12,585 nt of DNA from Hamiltosporidium magnivora. Its lineage: Eukaryota > Microsporidia > Dubosqiidae. The first letter of the stretch is position 1. Each line of letters begins with the position of its first letter. Where the stretch lies: assembly GCA_004325065.1 (NCBI GenBank), contig PITI01000430.1, positions 1-12,585 of the forward strand, in the 5' to 3' direction. Below are positions 1 through 8,601 of the stretch, piece after piece. The translations under genes and the position numbers were made by a program. The notes below the pieces were generated by a model that did not search any database, was not told the DNA's origin, and saw nothing but the letters and a program-made list of their open reading frames with translations.

Positions 1-65
1 CATTTAACCAATTTTGTATAATTGATTAAATTCATAACTATTTATATGATTTAAATTGAATACCC
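1..65 (+). promoter_or_regulatory. Short upstream region of the ABC transporter gene with CCC at the start codon
   Basis: Only 65 bases precede the start codon in the window. They are A+T-rich, with a TATA-like stretch (ttatatga, about 42-49). The trinucleotide CCC at 63-65 touches the ATG at 66-68. CCC- or GGG-type signals just before the start codon are a reported feature of microsporidian genes; here it is a single instance, so its function is inferred. An in-frame TGA at 57-59 shows that the coding frame cannot start further upstream. Confidence 0.4.
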
Positions 66-1961
66 ATGAATCTCGAATGGAAGAACGTCGACATCGAACT
101 GGTCAATAAAAATAAGAATGTTAAAGGTGAATATGTGCGTCTTATAAACAATTCAAGTGGAAATGTGAAAGCTGGTTCATTATGTGCTATAATGGGGCCA
201 AGCGGAAGTGGAAAAACGACACTATTAAAAGCGTTGACGGGAAGAATACCATCTGGCTCTAAAACAAGGGGCAAAATACTAGTAGATGGAAAACAAAGAA
301 AATATGAGACATGGTCTAAGAATATTGGATATGTTGATCAAGATGATTGTATTTTTGAAAACTTAACTGTATTCGAGACTATTTCATATGCAGCTCAGTT
401 TAGATTAAAAGATAAAAATATTGATATTAATGAAAAAATCGAAAAGCTGCTGGAAGAACTAGAAATTTCAGATATATCTGGTTCAAAAATGATTAGTGTC
501 TCTGGGGGTGAAAGAAAACGAGTAATGATTGCAATTGAGTTGGTAACAGATCCAAAAATTTTATTTTTAGATGAACCTACAAGCGGACTAGATTCCTCTA
601 CCTCCTTCAACTTACTACGATTGCTGAAGGATTTATCAAAAAGCCACAATACGACGATCATTTTTACAATTCATCAGCCTTCAGTTGAGATATTTAACAC
701 ATTTAATCAATTGATATTACTTTCTGATTCTCATACTGTGTATTCTGATGAAGCGCAAAAAGCGCAAGAGTATTTTGAATCATATGGTCTTAAAAAACGA
801 GAGCTATCCACATTCCCAGATTTTCTTTCGGAAATATTAAAGGTCAAAAAAAAATATAAAGAATTACCGGAGAACCAAGCAATTATAGCTAAAATGGTGA
901 ATGATAATCAAAAAAACTTTTCGCAAACAGATGCTGGTAGTTTTTCGTCATCAAATACTCTCGCAGTTGAAATACGGCCTAGCCTTGGACATATATATAT
1001 CCTTTTTAAGAGACGATGTAAGTTGTATCTTACATTTAAGAAAATTTTTATCACATTAGTGATTTTCGCAGCTTTGACGTTTATATATATTTATTTTAGC
1101 AAATTAATGATAGGAGAGGTGCCAAAATTATTGGATGCAATTAAATTTATTTTGAGCGTAGCTAAGAAGGTGGATAATATGCCTATTTTAGAAACATCTA
1201 GCAGAGAATTGCTTGCAAAATTTGACATTATAAAAGACGTGTTAGGTTGTATCATCTGTGCAAGTTTTTTATCAATACTTTTTGGATATTATATGATTCC
1301 ATCGACTGGTGCCTTTGGTTATGAATATAACATAACAAAGAGAGAAATAGGTGTGGCAACATATTCTATTGGGTCTTATTATTCTTCCGTGTTTATTTTT
1401 GAATTTTTAATATATCTTCCACTATTAATATGTTCATCAATATGCGCTAAGATTTTCATTAGTGAGGCCATAAAATGGGAGACTTATTTTTTTATTCTAG
1501 GTGCCTTGATTGGATATTTGCCAACTATATTATTTTTTGGATCGTGCACCACTAGAACAAAGACGATTTATGCAGTTCTAAGCTGTCTTGCATTCACTTG
1601 GGCGGTCCCAGGCTATTTTTTTGCGGTTTTGAACTTTGTCGCTATAAAAACAGAAAACATTTTAGCAAGAATAATTTTACTCTTGATATCTATTTTTCCT
1701 CCTGTGCAATATAACTGTTTACTCATCGGAATTACCTACAAAATAAAATCAGCGGCCTGTAAAGGTTTACAGGCAGATTCGAAGTTAAAAAATTCTTTTG
1801 ACTTTTTTGCCAAAATGTTCTATTCGCTCATATTTGAGTCGTTGGAGGTATGGCAGGCTTGTCTCATTTTTATATTTTCAACCCTAGTATTTATCTCTAT
1901 ATCCATCTTAGCATTGGGTTTGAGACTTAAGCCTGAAATGAGATACAAGATTTCAAAATAA
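66..1961 (+). CDS. ABCG (White/BCRP-like) half ABC transporter, 631 aa
   Basis: This encodes an ATP-driven membrane exporter half-molecule in the order nucleotide-binding domain then membrane domain, as in the ABCG subfamily; it would act as a dimer. Visible motifs are Walker A GPSGSGKT (44-51), Q-loop glutamine in GYVDQDD (Q92), signature VSGGERKR (145-152), Walker B ILFLDEP with D169/E170, D-loop SGLDS (173-177) and the switch histidine in TIHQPS (H203). All catalytic residues are present. Hydrophobic segments lie at about 326-345, 391-411, 437-463, 473-493, 501-524, 532-556 and 597-618, roughly the six-helix ABCG plan. The loop KREIGVATYSIGSYY (425-439) matches the conserved ABCG element after TM2. 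The usual NPADF motif after the ATPase domain is reduced to FPDFL (250-254). Length is normal for a half transporter. The start is the first ATG after an in-frame TGA at 57-59. There is no intron. The substrate cannot be told; microsporidia carry several ABCG half transporters, usually discussed as nutrient or drug transporters. Confidence 0.95.
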   Translation: MNLEWKNVDIELVNKNKNVKGEYVRLINNSSGNVKAGSLCAIMGPSGSGKTTLLKALTGRIPSGSKTRGKILVDGKQRKYETWSKNIGYVDQDDCIFENLTVFETISYAAQFRLKDKNIDINEKIEKLLEELEISDISGSKMISVSGGERKRVMIAIELVTDPKILFLDEPTSGLDSSTSFNLLRLLKDLSKSHNTTIIFTIHQPSVEIFNTFNQLILLSDSHTVYSDEAQKAQEYFESYGLKKRELSTFPDFLSEILKVKKKYKELPENQAIIAKMVNDNQKNFSQTDAGSFSSSNTLAVEIRPSLGHIYILFKRRCKLYLTFKKIFITLVIFAALTFIYIYFSKLMIGEVPKLLDAIKFILSVAKKVDNMPILETSSRELLAKFDIIKDVLGCIICASFLSILFGYYMIPSTGAFGYEYNITKREIGVATYSIGSYYSSVFIFEFLIYLPLLICSSICAKIFISEAIKWETYFFILGALIGYLPTILFFGSCTTRTKTIYAVLSCLAFTWAVPGYFFAVLNFVAIKTENILARIILLLISIFPPVQYNCLLIGITYKIKSAACKGLQADSKLKNSFDFFAKMFYSLIFESLEVWQACLIFIFSTLVFISISILALGLRLKPEMRYKISK

Positions 1962-1962
1962 A
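1957..1962 (+). terminator. AATAAA polyadenylation signal overlapping the stop codon
   Basis: The last lysine codon and the TAA stop (1959-1961) themselves form AATAAA. Signals overlapping the stop codon are known from microsporidia, where 3' untranslated regions are very short. Whether it is used is inferred from position only; more A+T-rich sequence follows. Confidence 0.45.
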
Positions 1963-3734
1963 ACTGGCTTCTTTTGATTTTTTTCATTTAAAAATCGTTT
2001 ACATTTGACTCTTTCTTTTCTTTTAACTATGCTATTATTTATCTTCTATAAAGTTTATTTTATATTTATTTATAAAAAAATGTGAAGTTTTCTAGGTTTG
2101 TTAATTTAACATATTAGCAATTTTTTACATTTTATAAGCACTTAGCTTAACCACCGCGCGTTGCTGCGAATATAAAAGAAAGAAATTTCATCTACAATAA
2201 AAGTAAATCAACACAGAAGTTTATTAATTCGAATTGTATTTATTTATTCAAGTATATTTCGATATTAGGGTTTTGTTTTTTTCTGGTGTCTATACGAAAA
2301 AAATCGGAAGGAATTCCCAAGAAGAAAGTAACCAAAGAGAGTTTCCCTATGTGTAAATCCCGTTTTTACCAAATCTATTCTCGCACTATCAACATTTACT
2401 CTTGTACTTGTTTATTGTCCTTGCAAATTTGATTCGCAAAGAAACTTTAAAGTTTAAAAGACATGTCTTTTTGGATCGTTGAAATTCATGAGAACAATAA
2501 ATCCCCTCCTTTATAATATTTATATATTATTAATCTTCTTTAATGGATTACATTCCTAAATAGCATCTTCTTTCTTATTACCTCCTATATACCTACGATT
2601 GGGACACCGTTGATCTGAATATAAATTCAATAACACACTTAAACACACTATGATTTAAATTAACACATTTTAAATTTATTCATTCATATTAACACGTTTG
2701 ATAAATATCTGATAAAAGAACCGCTTAGTTTATTTACCTTTAGGTGAAAACTTTCCCTTCTATTCGCAACAATATTCCTTTAAATGAATAATAACAACCG
2801 TTATTTACTATTATTAAACATACACACATATACAGATATAAAGATACCTTCTTTTAATATATAGATATATGATTTAAAGATAATTTAACTTTTTAAAAGA
2901 TGTTTTTCTCTTGGAACCTATACATAGTTGTTTGAAACTTACTATTTTGATATTTAAGTTGGAATAAACAAAAATTTAGTTGATATAAATTTTAGGGATC
3001 GCAGAATTATACACAATATAGCAATTTAACGGCATTTATTTTTACTTAAAATTTACCGGCAGATATTAAAAACCAAAAATTGCTATTAAAAATTAAAATT
3101 TTTATTAAGTTTACATTTTTTAATCATAAATTTATTTCTTAAAATTTAATATTAAATAAACGTGGTTTTTTTAAACAAATAAGGAAATAATAATTAAAAA
3201 TCTTTTTATTTCGTACACTAATACCTTTTTTGAAAACCAAAATTTAAAATATCAAATCAAAATAATATATTCTTATAGGTTTATCTATTTTTTGACTTAT
3301 ATATTCAATATATTATTACATTTTGTTTTGGAAATACTATTTGCTAGCTATGTAGATCACTTTATTCAAAATCAATTTAAGATCTACGATTTAAAAAACC
3401 AATTTTTTTTAAAAATGTGATTTTTGTAAAATATATTTAAACAAGGACCTTAGAAGAGTTTTTTTTCATAGATCAGAAATCAATCAAATAAAACTTTGCT
3501 TAATAATTCTTCTTATTTAGGAATAATATTTATCAGATTTTGAATGCCTAGGTTTTTAGAAGTTAAATTTTACCAAAGAAAGACGATATTTCTTATTTTA
3601 AATAGATAGAACGGCTAGATCGATATTAATTAGTAAATGGAAGGTGACCTATATTATTATACTATCAATTAAATTGTTGCTTTGACTTAATTCCTTCTAA
3701 TCGGTCTATAAAGAAATAATATATATTTTTTTTG
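1963..3734. other. Gene-poor A+T-rich stretch with a possible coding relic near 2270-2520
   Basis: No intact gene can be supported here. The part 1963-2260 is pyrimidine-rich then A+T-rich. From about 2270 to 2520 base composition is less extreme and several frames stay open for 40-48 codons: on the minus strand one frame is open from about 2402 down to 2270 (reading RVNVDSARIDLVKTGF), and on the plus strand two frames are open with one or two stops. This mixture suggests decayed coding sequence but the strand cannot be settled. Imperfect TTAACAC(A/G) iterations occur at 2625-2700. From about 2880 to 3500 the sequence is low-complexity A+T with short palindromes. Nothing else was recognised. 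Confidence 0.3.
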
Positions 3735-3935
3735 TTAAATTTTATCCTTTTTTTTATTTCTTTGCGCCATAATTTCCTTAACAAAGAATTTACAAAAGTT
3801 TTTCACATTCTACCTCACTATTGGTTTCTTGGTTGCAGTAAATAATTTATGGAAAACAAAAAATTTCTTCGTTTTAAATGTTTCCACTATTTTAACCGCA
3901 TCATTCTCTTCTTTTGAATTTGACACATTATTTAT
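3735..3935 (-). pseudogene. Possible 3' end of a decayed gene, product unknown
   Basis: Read from 3935 down, one minus-strand frame runs 66 codons with a single internal TAG (3810-3812) and ends at TAA (3735-3737). The reading is lysine-rich toward its end (MAQRNKKKDKI), like a basic C-terminus. It lies just beyond the 3' side of the retrotransposon relic, so it may be host coding sequence into which the retrotransposon landed. No family is recognised. In DNA this A+T-rich such a frame can also occur by chance, so support is weak. Confidence 0.22.
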
Positions 3936-4065
3936 CTATATTGTCGGTCTCTCTAGGATGATGCCTCTGTCTAAATTTAAAGTGTAATATTTTTTTTATT
4001 TAGTTGTTTAACAGGGTTCCATTTAATATTCACATGTTTTAAAGGCGAGTATAGCTGTTCATAAT

Positions 4066-4492
4066 TCATAGGTTTTCCATAACAGTCCATGACACTCTTT
4101 TCCAACCCTCTTCTGCATTAAGACCTGAGTTAGTTCCCTCGATTTCGATCATAAAAGATTACTAGGACTGTCTCCTTGGGTACTATAGCTTGTATATATG
4201 CTTCTACATTCATGATTATTGTAGTCTTTTAAAATATATCTTATAGTATTTTGTCAGATAAAATTCCAAGGTTATGACATAAGAGAGTAAATCCAAACAG
4301 CCTTATAAATAAAACCCCACTTCGTCGGCTAAAAAGTCATAATTCTAAGTTTTTCGGATTCAACGATCCAAGTGAATCCTTAAAGGTAATTCCTACTTCA
4401 ATGAGTGTTATGGTATTTTTACTTTTATATTTGACACATTTCTTCAATTTATTATTCCGAATTTGAAATCGATGTTTTTCTGGTGTAGACTC
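4066..4492 (-). pseudogene. Relic of a non-LTR (LINE) retrotransposon protein, C-terminal end
   Basis: The three minus-strand frames together give a broken but ordered reading of what I take to be the extreme C-terminal region of the reverse-transcriptase/endonuclease protein of microsporidian R2/R4/Dong-like elements. In order: LIEVGITFKDSLGS (frame open 4492-4340), then NYDFLADEVGF followed by LLSYVITLEFYLTKYYK (another frame, 4344-4219), then VEAYIQAIVPKET and FYDRNRG (first frame again, 4228-4133), then GLNAEEGWKRVSWTVMENL ending at TGA (4066-4068). The pieces match my recollection of the family pattern (EVGIT, YDLLA-E-G, EAYIQ-IV-K, DRRRG); no database comparison was possible. Stops and at least three frame changes make it non-functional. 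The reverse-transcriptase core is absent, as in a 5'-truncated copy. Downstream, at 4000-3995 on the minus strand, lies AATAAA followed by an A run, a plausible element 3' end. Confidence 0.55.
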
Positions 4493-4570
4493 TTATATCT
4501 GCATACTTATTCTCTATGGCGGTTTTTAACTATGTAACTCTTAAATTAATTTAATAAAATATATGATATT

Positions 4571-4581
4571 GTATTATACAT
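4571..4581 (+). repeat. Left 11-bp target-site duplication of repeat element copy A
   Basis: GTATTATACAT lies immediately left of copy A and is repeated exactly at 5308-5318. The right copy starts just where similarity between copies A and B stops, which is the expected position for a target-site duplication. Confidence 0.75.
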
Positions 4582-5307
4582 TGTGGAGGGAGGATAACCA
4601 CATAAAAAACTTTCTGCTTGGCAATGAGTGTGCGAAACTGGTGTGAAGATCATTGTTTGGATTTTTGGTGGGAATACAACCACACTAAATCTTCGGTTGT
4701 TCCATGGGAGTTGTTATTAAGAGGAGATGTCTAAGAAATAGAGAAACTTTTTCTACAAATTTATTTGTAGTTTTTATCTAAGTAGATTGCAGACCCCAGC
4801 TGGAATTGTAGGTAATTTCCATGTAGAAGCATGATAACTTAGCCTTGCTTACTTGGGTAAAAGACTTAGTGCGTGGGAGATATAAAAACAAAAACCCATT
4901 TAAAGCCAGGAAAGCTAAGTAGCAGGTTATACCTGTTGGTATGACATTGCACTGTCTAGGTGGACCCCATGTAAATCTCTGAATATATCTTAGCTAGAAG
5001 TTTATCGGGTTCCGAAAGTGTAGAGTAAGTGGGAATGCTGCATAGTCTTGGGATGCCCAAGGGGTGCTTCGGCCTTCGATCATACTCCATGCAACGGACA
5101 TTAACGAATTCCGGGCAACTGCTTTACCTATTATTCAGGTTCTATACATCTGGTAGATGAAAGGCTTTGGGACGTAGGTATCGCAGGGGTTACCGATGGA
5201 GTGTTGGGGTAGCGGTCATTTATGTTAAACCTAGAACTGCGTTAATGTCATAAAAACAAATATAACACTTGCGACTATTTTAAAAAGATGTGATACTTTT
5301 AAATAAA
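4582..5307 (+). mobile_element. Non-autonomous repeat element, copy A (726 bp, SINE-like candidate)
   Basis: This block is clearly richer in G+C than its surroundings. Its part 4982-5307 matches 12585-12261 in reverse complement at about 93% (roughly 22 differences in 326 by hand), and almost its whole length matches the older copy at 6813-7568. It is flanked by an exact 11-bp direct repeat. The right end is AATAAA (5302-5307), which orients the element left to right if it moves through RNA. It has no terminal inverted repeats, no TG...CA LTR ends and no long ORF: the longest minus-strand reading is cut by three TAG codons, and copy B carries a one-base indel in that frame. No clear pol III A/B boxes or tRNA similarity were seen. 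The duplication length and 3' end favour target-primed reverse transcription over a cut-and-paste transposon. It sits next to the LINE relic. Confidence 0.75.
4753..4770. repeat. Small perfect hairpin inside element copy A
   Basis: CTACAAA (4753-4759) pairs with TTTGTAG (4764-4770) around a four-base loop, followed by a T run. It could fold in an element transcript. The corresponding part of the old copy is altered, and no function can be assigned. Confidence 0.4.
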
Positions 5308-5318
5308 GTATTATACAT
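5308..5318 (+). repeat. Right 11-bp target-site duplication of repeat element copy A
   Basis: This is an exact second copy of GTATTATACAT (4571-4581). Copy B (12261 onward) matches copy A up to its last element base and then diverges, so the duplicated bases belong to the target and not to the element. Confidence 0.75.
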
Positions 5319-5410
5319 GTAAGAATATTTAGTAGTGATAATTCAATTTTGCGTTCATGTTATATTTAGAATGTCTTTTGAGTTTATTGGCTATTTATTT
5401 TTATAATTTA

Positions 5411-6812
5411 CTAGCAGTATATAAAGCTAATCAAAAAATATCTCAGTTCAGTAGGCTTCAAAAAACCAAATTAATATGTTTTAGAGCTTATAAATACAAT
5501 GTTTTTAGTATATTTTTTTGATTCTAGGCTATTTAAAATATATGAACCAAAAATAAATAACAATCCGTAAGCTTATAATTCCTTGAATTCTTTTTAAAAA
5601 AACGTGTGATATTTGTTCAGGAATAAAACATTTAAGAATAAAATATCTTGCAATTGTAGAAAGAAGAATAATGTTCATCATCTATCTATTAAAAATACAA
5701 GATGCGCATTTCTCAGATTTAAAAGAACGATTCATATATTTATCGGTTCTAGCCGCCATGTATTTTTTAGTCTTTTTCGCCTGGGTAGATATTTTTTTAT
5801 TAAATTTAAATATTTGGCTTTGATATATTTCTTAGTATTGATGATGACCGCGTTTATTATTGCAAATATATTAGCATATTATGAGAAATCCCAAATATTT
5901 TGGAGTCTGAATATTGAATTTACACCAATAGCCAAGGTTAGACACAGTTATTTTAGATTATATTTTTTAAATCAAAGGTTAAGTTCTCGAGCGAATCAAG
6001 GCCTTCAAAAAAATGTTCGCTGTTAAATAACGTCATCAAAACATCAAAATTCAGCCGAATAAATCGGGATTATATATTTTTTACTGGACTAACCAAAAAA
6101 CTTATTGCATTAATGCTGTGAAGCGTAGAATAAAGATATTTGTACCAATATCTTAGTAAAATTAGATCAATTAAACAAACCTTTTGAGGGACAAATTAGA
6201 GTTTTTTTAATATCAATTACTAGGTACTAGAAAATATATTCATAATTTTTTAACTCTCACAACTCGAAATTTATCGATTATTTGTTTATAAAATTTATAG
6301 TAATAATAGGTTTTTTCATCTCAAATTAAGTATTTTCTCTTCTCGTCTTGATTACAGACCGAAAATAATAATATTTCTATCTAATCACAAATTAGATTAA
6401 TTAAGAAGAATTTAAAAATTGCTTTTATCTATTGTCTCCTAAAACCCATATTTACTTTAATTTAGGAATGAGTAGATAATTGTCAGAAAATAGAAATTTA
6501 CCATTGAGAATTTTTATAATTTCTTACTTTAAGTCAACCAGGTTTGATTTCTTTTAAAAAAATTGATTATGATTTATAATATGTTTACATAAACTCTATT
6601 TCGTGGTTAATTTTAGAAATAATTTTCTTTAGAAATGAAATAAGCATCTTAGGGTTAGAAACTCCATTTACTAGAAATATAAAATATGAAAAAATATGTT
6701 TGACAAATTTAATCTTATCTAATACATTTTCTGATTTTTTTATAACAATATAAATTCTTAATAAATCTGAATATTTTGTTTTTTCCAGGTTTTTCACAAT
6801 GAAAAATCGATA
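5411..6812 (-). pseudogene. Decayed leucine-rich-repeat-like gene (relic)
   Basis: Open segments succeed each other on the minus strand: 6812-6585 (no ATG; contains VKNLEKTKYSDLLR), about 6540-6360 (DLK-EIIKILNGKFLFSDN then LLIPKLK), 6195-5956 with one TAA (LDSLENLTFDLKNI at 6000-5959), 5938-5597 with four stops (FRLQNIWDFS; VLLNLRNAHLVFLI), and 5572-5414 with one stop (LKPTELRYFLISF). Several pieces fit the LxxLxL pattern of leucine-rich repeats, a protein class that is expanded in some microsporidia. No start codon, signal peptide or uninterrupted stretch remains. The relic begins exactly where element copy C ends and fades out before copy A, so it may have been split by both. A 137-codon plus-strand frame overlaps 5613-6026 but lacks an ATG until residue 77. 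A+T-rich DNA gives superficially similar readings, so the family call is tentative. Confidence 0.4.
6802..6812 (+). repeat. Possible left target-site duplication of element copy C
   Basis: AAAAATCGATA lies next to the left end of copy C and matches AAAAATCGCTA at 7569-7579 in 10 of 11 positions. The length equals the exact duplication around copy A. Because the bases are A+T-rich and the ends of the old copy are blurred, a chance match is possible. Confidence 0.4.
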
Positions 6813-7568
6813 ATATTTTTTAGTTTATGTTTTCACATATTTTAAAAAATATGGCATGAGTCCCATTGCTCTCGTAGCATAAACTGGTGCTAGAAAGATA
6901 TATATAACTTGGTTTACAATACTCTATTGGTAGCCCCTAAAATACCAGTATTCCCAACTCATTAATCTAAAAGAAATCTAGAACAATTTTTATCAACCAG
7001 ACAGTAGTATTGTTTCGTAAATGTTGGATTTCTGGAAAGATATTCCAGGTCGAACCCCCTTGGACTTCTAATACCAGAAGCAATCCGAGTTACTTTACAC
7101 TTTCCTGCCAAGTAGACTTCCAGCTAAGGATTCCGGCGACACATTTATGGTATAAAAAGAGATGGTGATACTCTATCAACAAGTTAACATTTTAATTGGC
7201 GTTTCCGGATTTATATAAGGTATTTTTCATATCGACCAGTGACTAAGTCTCTAAACCGATTGAAAAAGGCTAAGTCAAATTGCATTTACATTTAATCGCC
7301 TGTAACTCGACCAATGTTCTTATTTTACTGATATCAAAAGATACAAGGAGTCATAAGAAACGTTACATCTTTTTACTGACTCTCTTTCACTTATAAGAAT
7401 TCTGATGAATCGACCGAAAATTTAGTTGGTTTTAATTTCACTCAAATTTAAACAATGGTTTCCAATTAATTTCACCCAAATTTAAACAATGGTTTTACAT
7501 TGATTTCATGCAATATCCGCTTATTCTAACGCTTTTACGTAGATATTTTCCTGCCACCAATATTTTTA
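6813..7568 (-). mobile_element. Old diverged copy C of the repeat element (about 756 bp)
   Basis: Reverse-complement comparison with copy A shows similarity along nearly the full length. Matching anchors, in order, are: CCCCT and ATACC near 6933-6946; TTACT-TACACTTTC near 7091-7105; AGACTTC-AGCTAAG near 7113-7129; GACTAAGTCT near 7242; AAGGCTAAGT near 7267; GACCGAAAATTTAG near 7412-7425; and TTTAAACAATGGTTT just after. Divergence is heavy, with many C-to-T type changes and loss of CpG. It is inverted relative to A and parallel to B. Its left part contains an extra A+T-rich insertion near 6890-6915 and its right part a 34-bp-period duplication. It is too decayed to encode anything. The ends are approximate and set by the candidate 11-bp duplication. 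Confidence 0.6.
7434..7495 (+). repeat. Tandem duplication with a 34-bp period inside copy C
   Basis: Bases 7434-7461 recur at 7468-7495 with one difference in 28 (T versus C). The shared core is CAAATTTAAACAATGGTTT. The corresponding part of copy A is present only once, so the duplication arose in copy C after insertion. Confidence 0.8.
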
Positions 7569-7579
7569 AAAAATCGCTA
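7569..7579 (+). repeat. Possible right target-site duplication of element copy C
   Basis: AAAAATCGCTA matches 6802-6812 with one mismatch. See the left partner for the reservation about A+T-rich chance similarity. Confidence 0.4.
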
Positions 7580-7653
7580 TATAACAAGAATTAATTTCAC
7601 AGGTATACATATTATATAGTAAAAATACATAAAAAAATGAGTAATAATAAGAG

Positions 7654-8001
7654 TTAAATTGAATTCAAATATATTCTACATTTATTTTTAGTCATTTGGA
7701 AGTGGATGTATTTTACCATTACATTTAATTTTGGTAGAACATTTATCATAAAGTGCTTTAGTATTTTTCGATGATTTCTTTTAATTATATCTCTGTTTGC
7801 ACCTTTCATATTTTGTGAATTGTCGTATTCGTAATCAGGAAATACACCATAATAAAATGTAGATATAGATCTTGGTATTCGCTTTGGAATACAAGAAAAT
7901 ATTGAACACTCTGTAGGTAAACCTAAATTTCTTGATACATTACGTGCATTTACCAATGTTGTTTTTACATTTAAAAGAACAAAATAAAATATCATAAACA
8001 T
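7654..8001 (-). CDS. Hypothetical small secreted protein, 115 aa
   Basis: This is a complete minus-strand frame from ATG (8001-7999) to TAA (7656-7654). The first 19 residues are hydrophobic (MFMIFYFVLLNV) and end in VNA followed by a charged residue, which looks like a signal peptide. The rest is basic and polar with three cysteines (C32, C37, C108) and no further membrane segment. A frame this long with an ATG is uncommon in DNA this A+T-rich, and amino-acid use is balanced. I do not recognise the family. It could be a genuine small secreted protein or the surviving 5' part of the decayed gene now found beyond copy C (below 6812). No CCC or GGG motif precedes the start, which weakens the case for an active gene. 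An out-of-frame ATG lies seven bases upstream. Confidence 0.4.
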   Translation of the reverse strand: MFMIFYFVLLNVKTTLVNARNVSRNLGLPTECSIFSCIPKRIPRSISTFYYGVFPDYEYDNSQNMKGANRDIIKRNHRKILKHFMINVLPKLNVMVKYIHFQMTKNKCRIYLNSI

Positions 8002-8601
8002 ATTTCATTGGTCAAAATTGAATTTTTTAATTATAATTTTCTAAATAAATTTACAATTAATTTATTTCCTCGAATTGAATAATTAGTTATAATTAATTTA
8101 TTCTTAAAGCTTTTTTTAAAAATTTATATCTTTGGGTTATTATTATCCTTATTTTCTGAAAATATAGAAACGAATAAATGGTTTTTCAATTAAGTCTAAA
8201 TAACAGGTATTCATGATTAGAAATTAAGCTTTAATAAAATTTATTTCCTTTGTAAACGCAAAATAATTAAATTTATATTAAAAAGTAAATAAATATGTTA
8301 AAAGTCATAAACTATATGTCAGCTGTACAAGATGATTCTATAATTATACTTAAATTTATATCTTCAATTTACAGAAAATACTTGCTTTAAAATGATTTTG
8401 CTTTACATATTATTAACTCTTTAATTTTTTTTAGCTCACAATAAACATTTATGTTTTAAATTGTACAAATTAAAGTCTATAATTTCGAGCAAAGATGTTT
8501 AAGATGGTATTATATTCAAAACATTTTTTCGAAAGAAATCTAGTAAAATCAAGAATTCTTTTATCAAATTTTAAAATTTTTAGAAACTTTTAAGTCAGAA
8601 T
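8002..8601. other. A+T-rich intergenic stretch without recognised features
   Basis: The sequence is low-complexity A+T between the small minus-strand frame and the end of the large pseudogene. No frame, repeat or structured element that I could support was found on either strand. Confidence 0.5.

Noticed and set aside
38..661. Minus-strand frames of 78 and 88 codons inside the ABC transporter gene
   Set aside because: They are antisense to an unambiguous coding region with complete ABC motifs and have no recognisable content.
2488..2559. Plus-strand 23-codon ATG frame resembling a signal peptide
   Set aside because: It stops directly after the hydrophobic stretch with no continuation in another frame that I could support, and minus-strand readings in the same place are equally plausible.
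4190..4215. Another element fragment, because ATGCTTCTACAT occurs here and in the reverse complement of copy A
   Set aside because: The match does not extend on either side beyond about 13 bases and falls inside the LINE relic reading.
4582..5307. Copy A as a coding element or LTR
   Set aside because: Its longest minus-strand reading has three internal TAG codons and is shifted by a one-base indel in copy B. It starts with TG but does not end in CA, and an 11-bp duplication does not suit an LTR.
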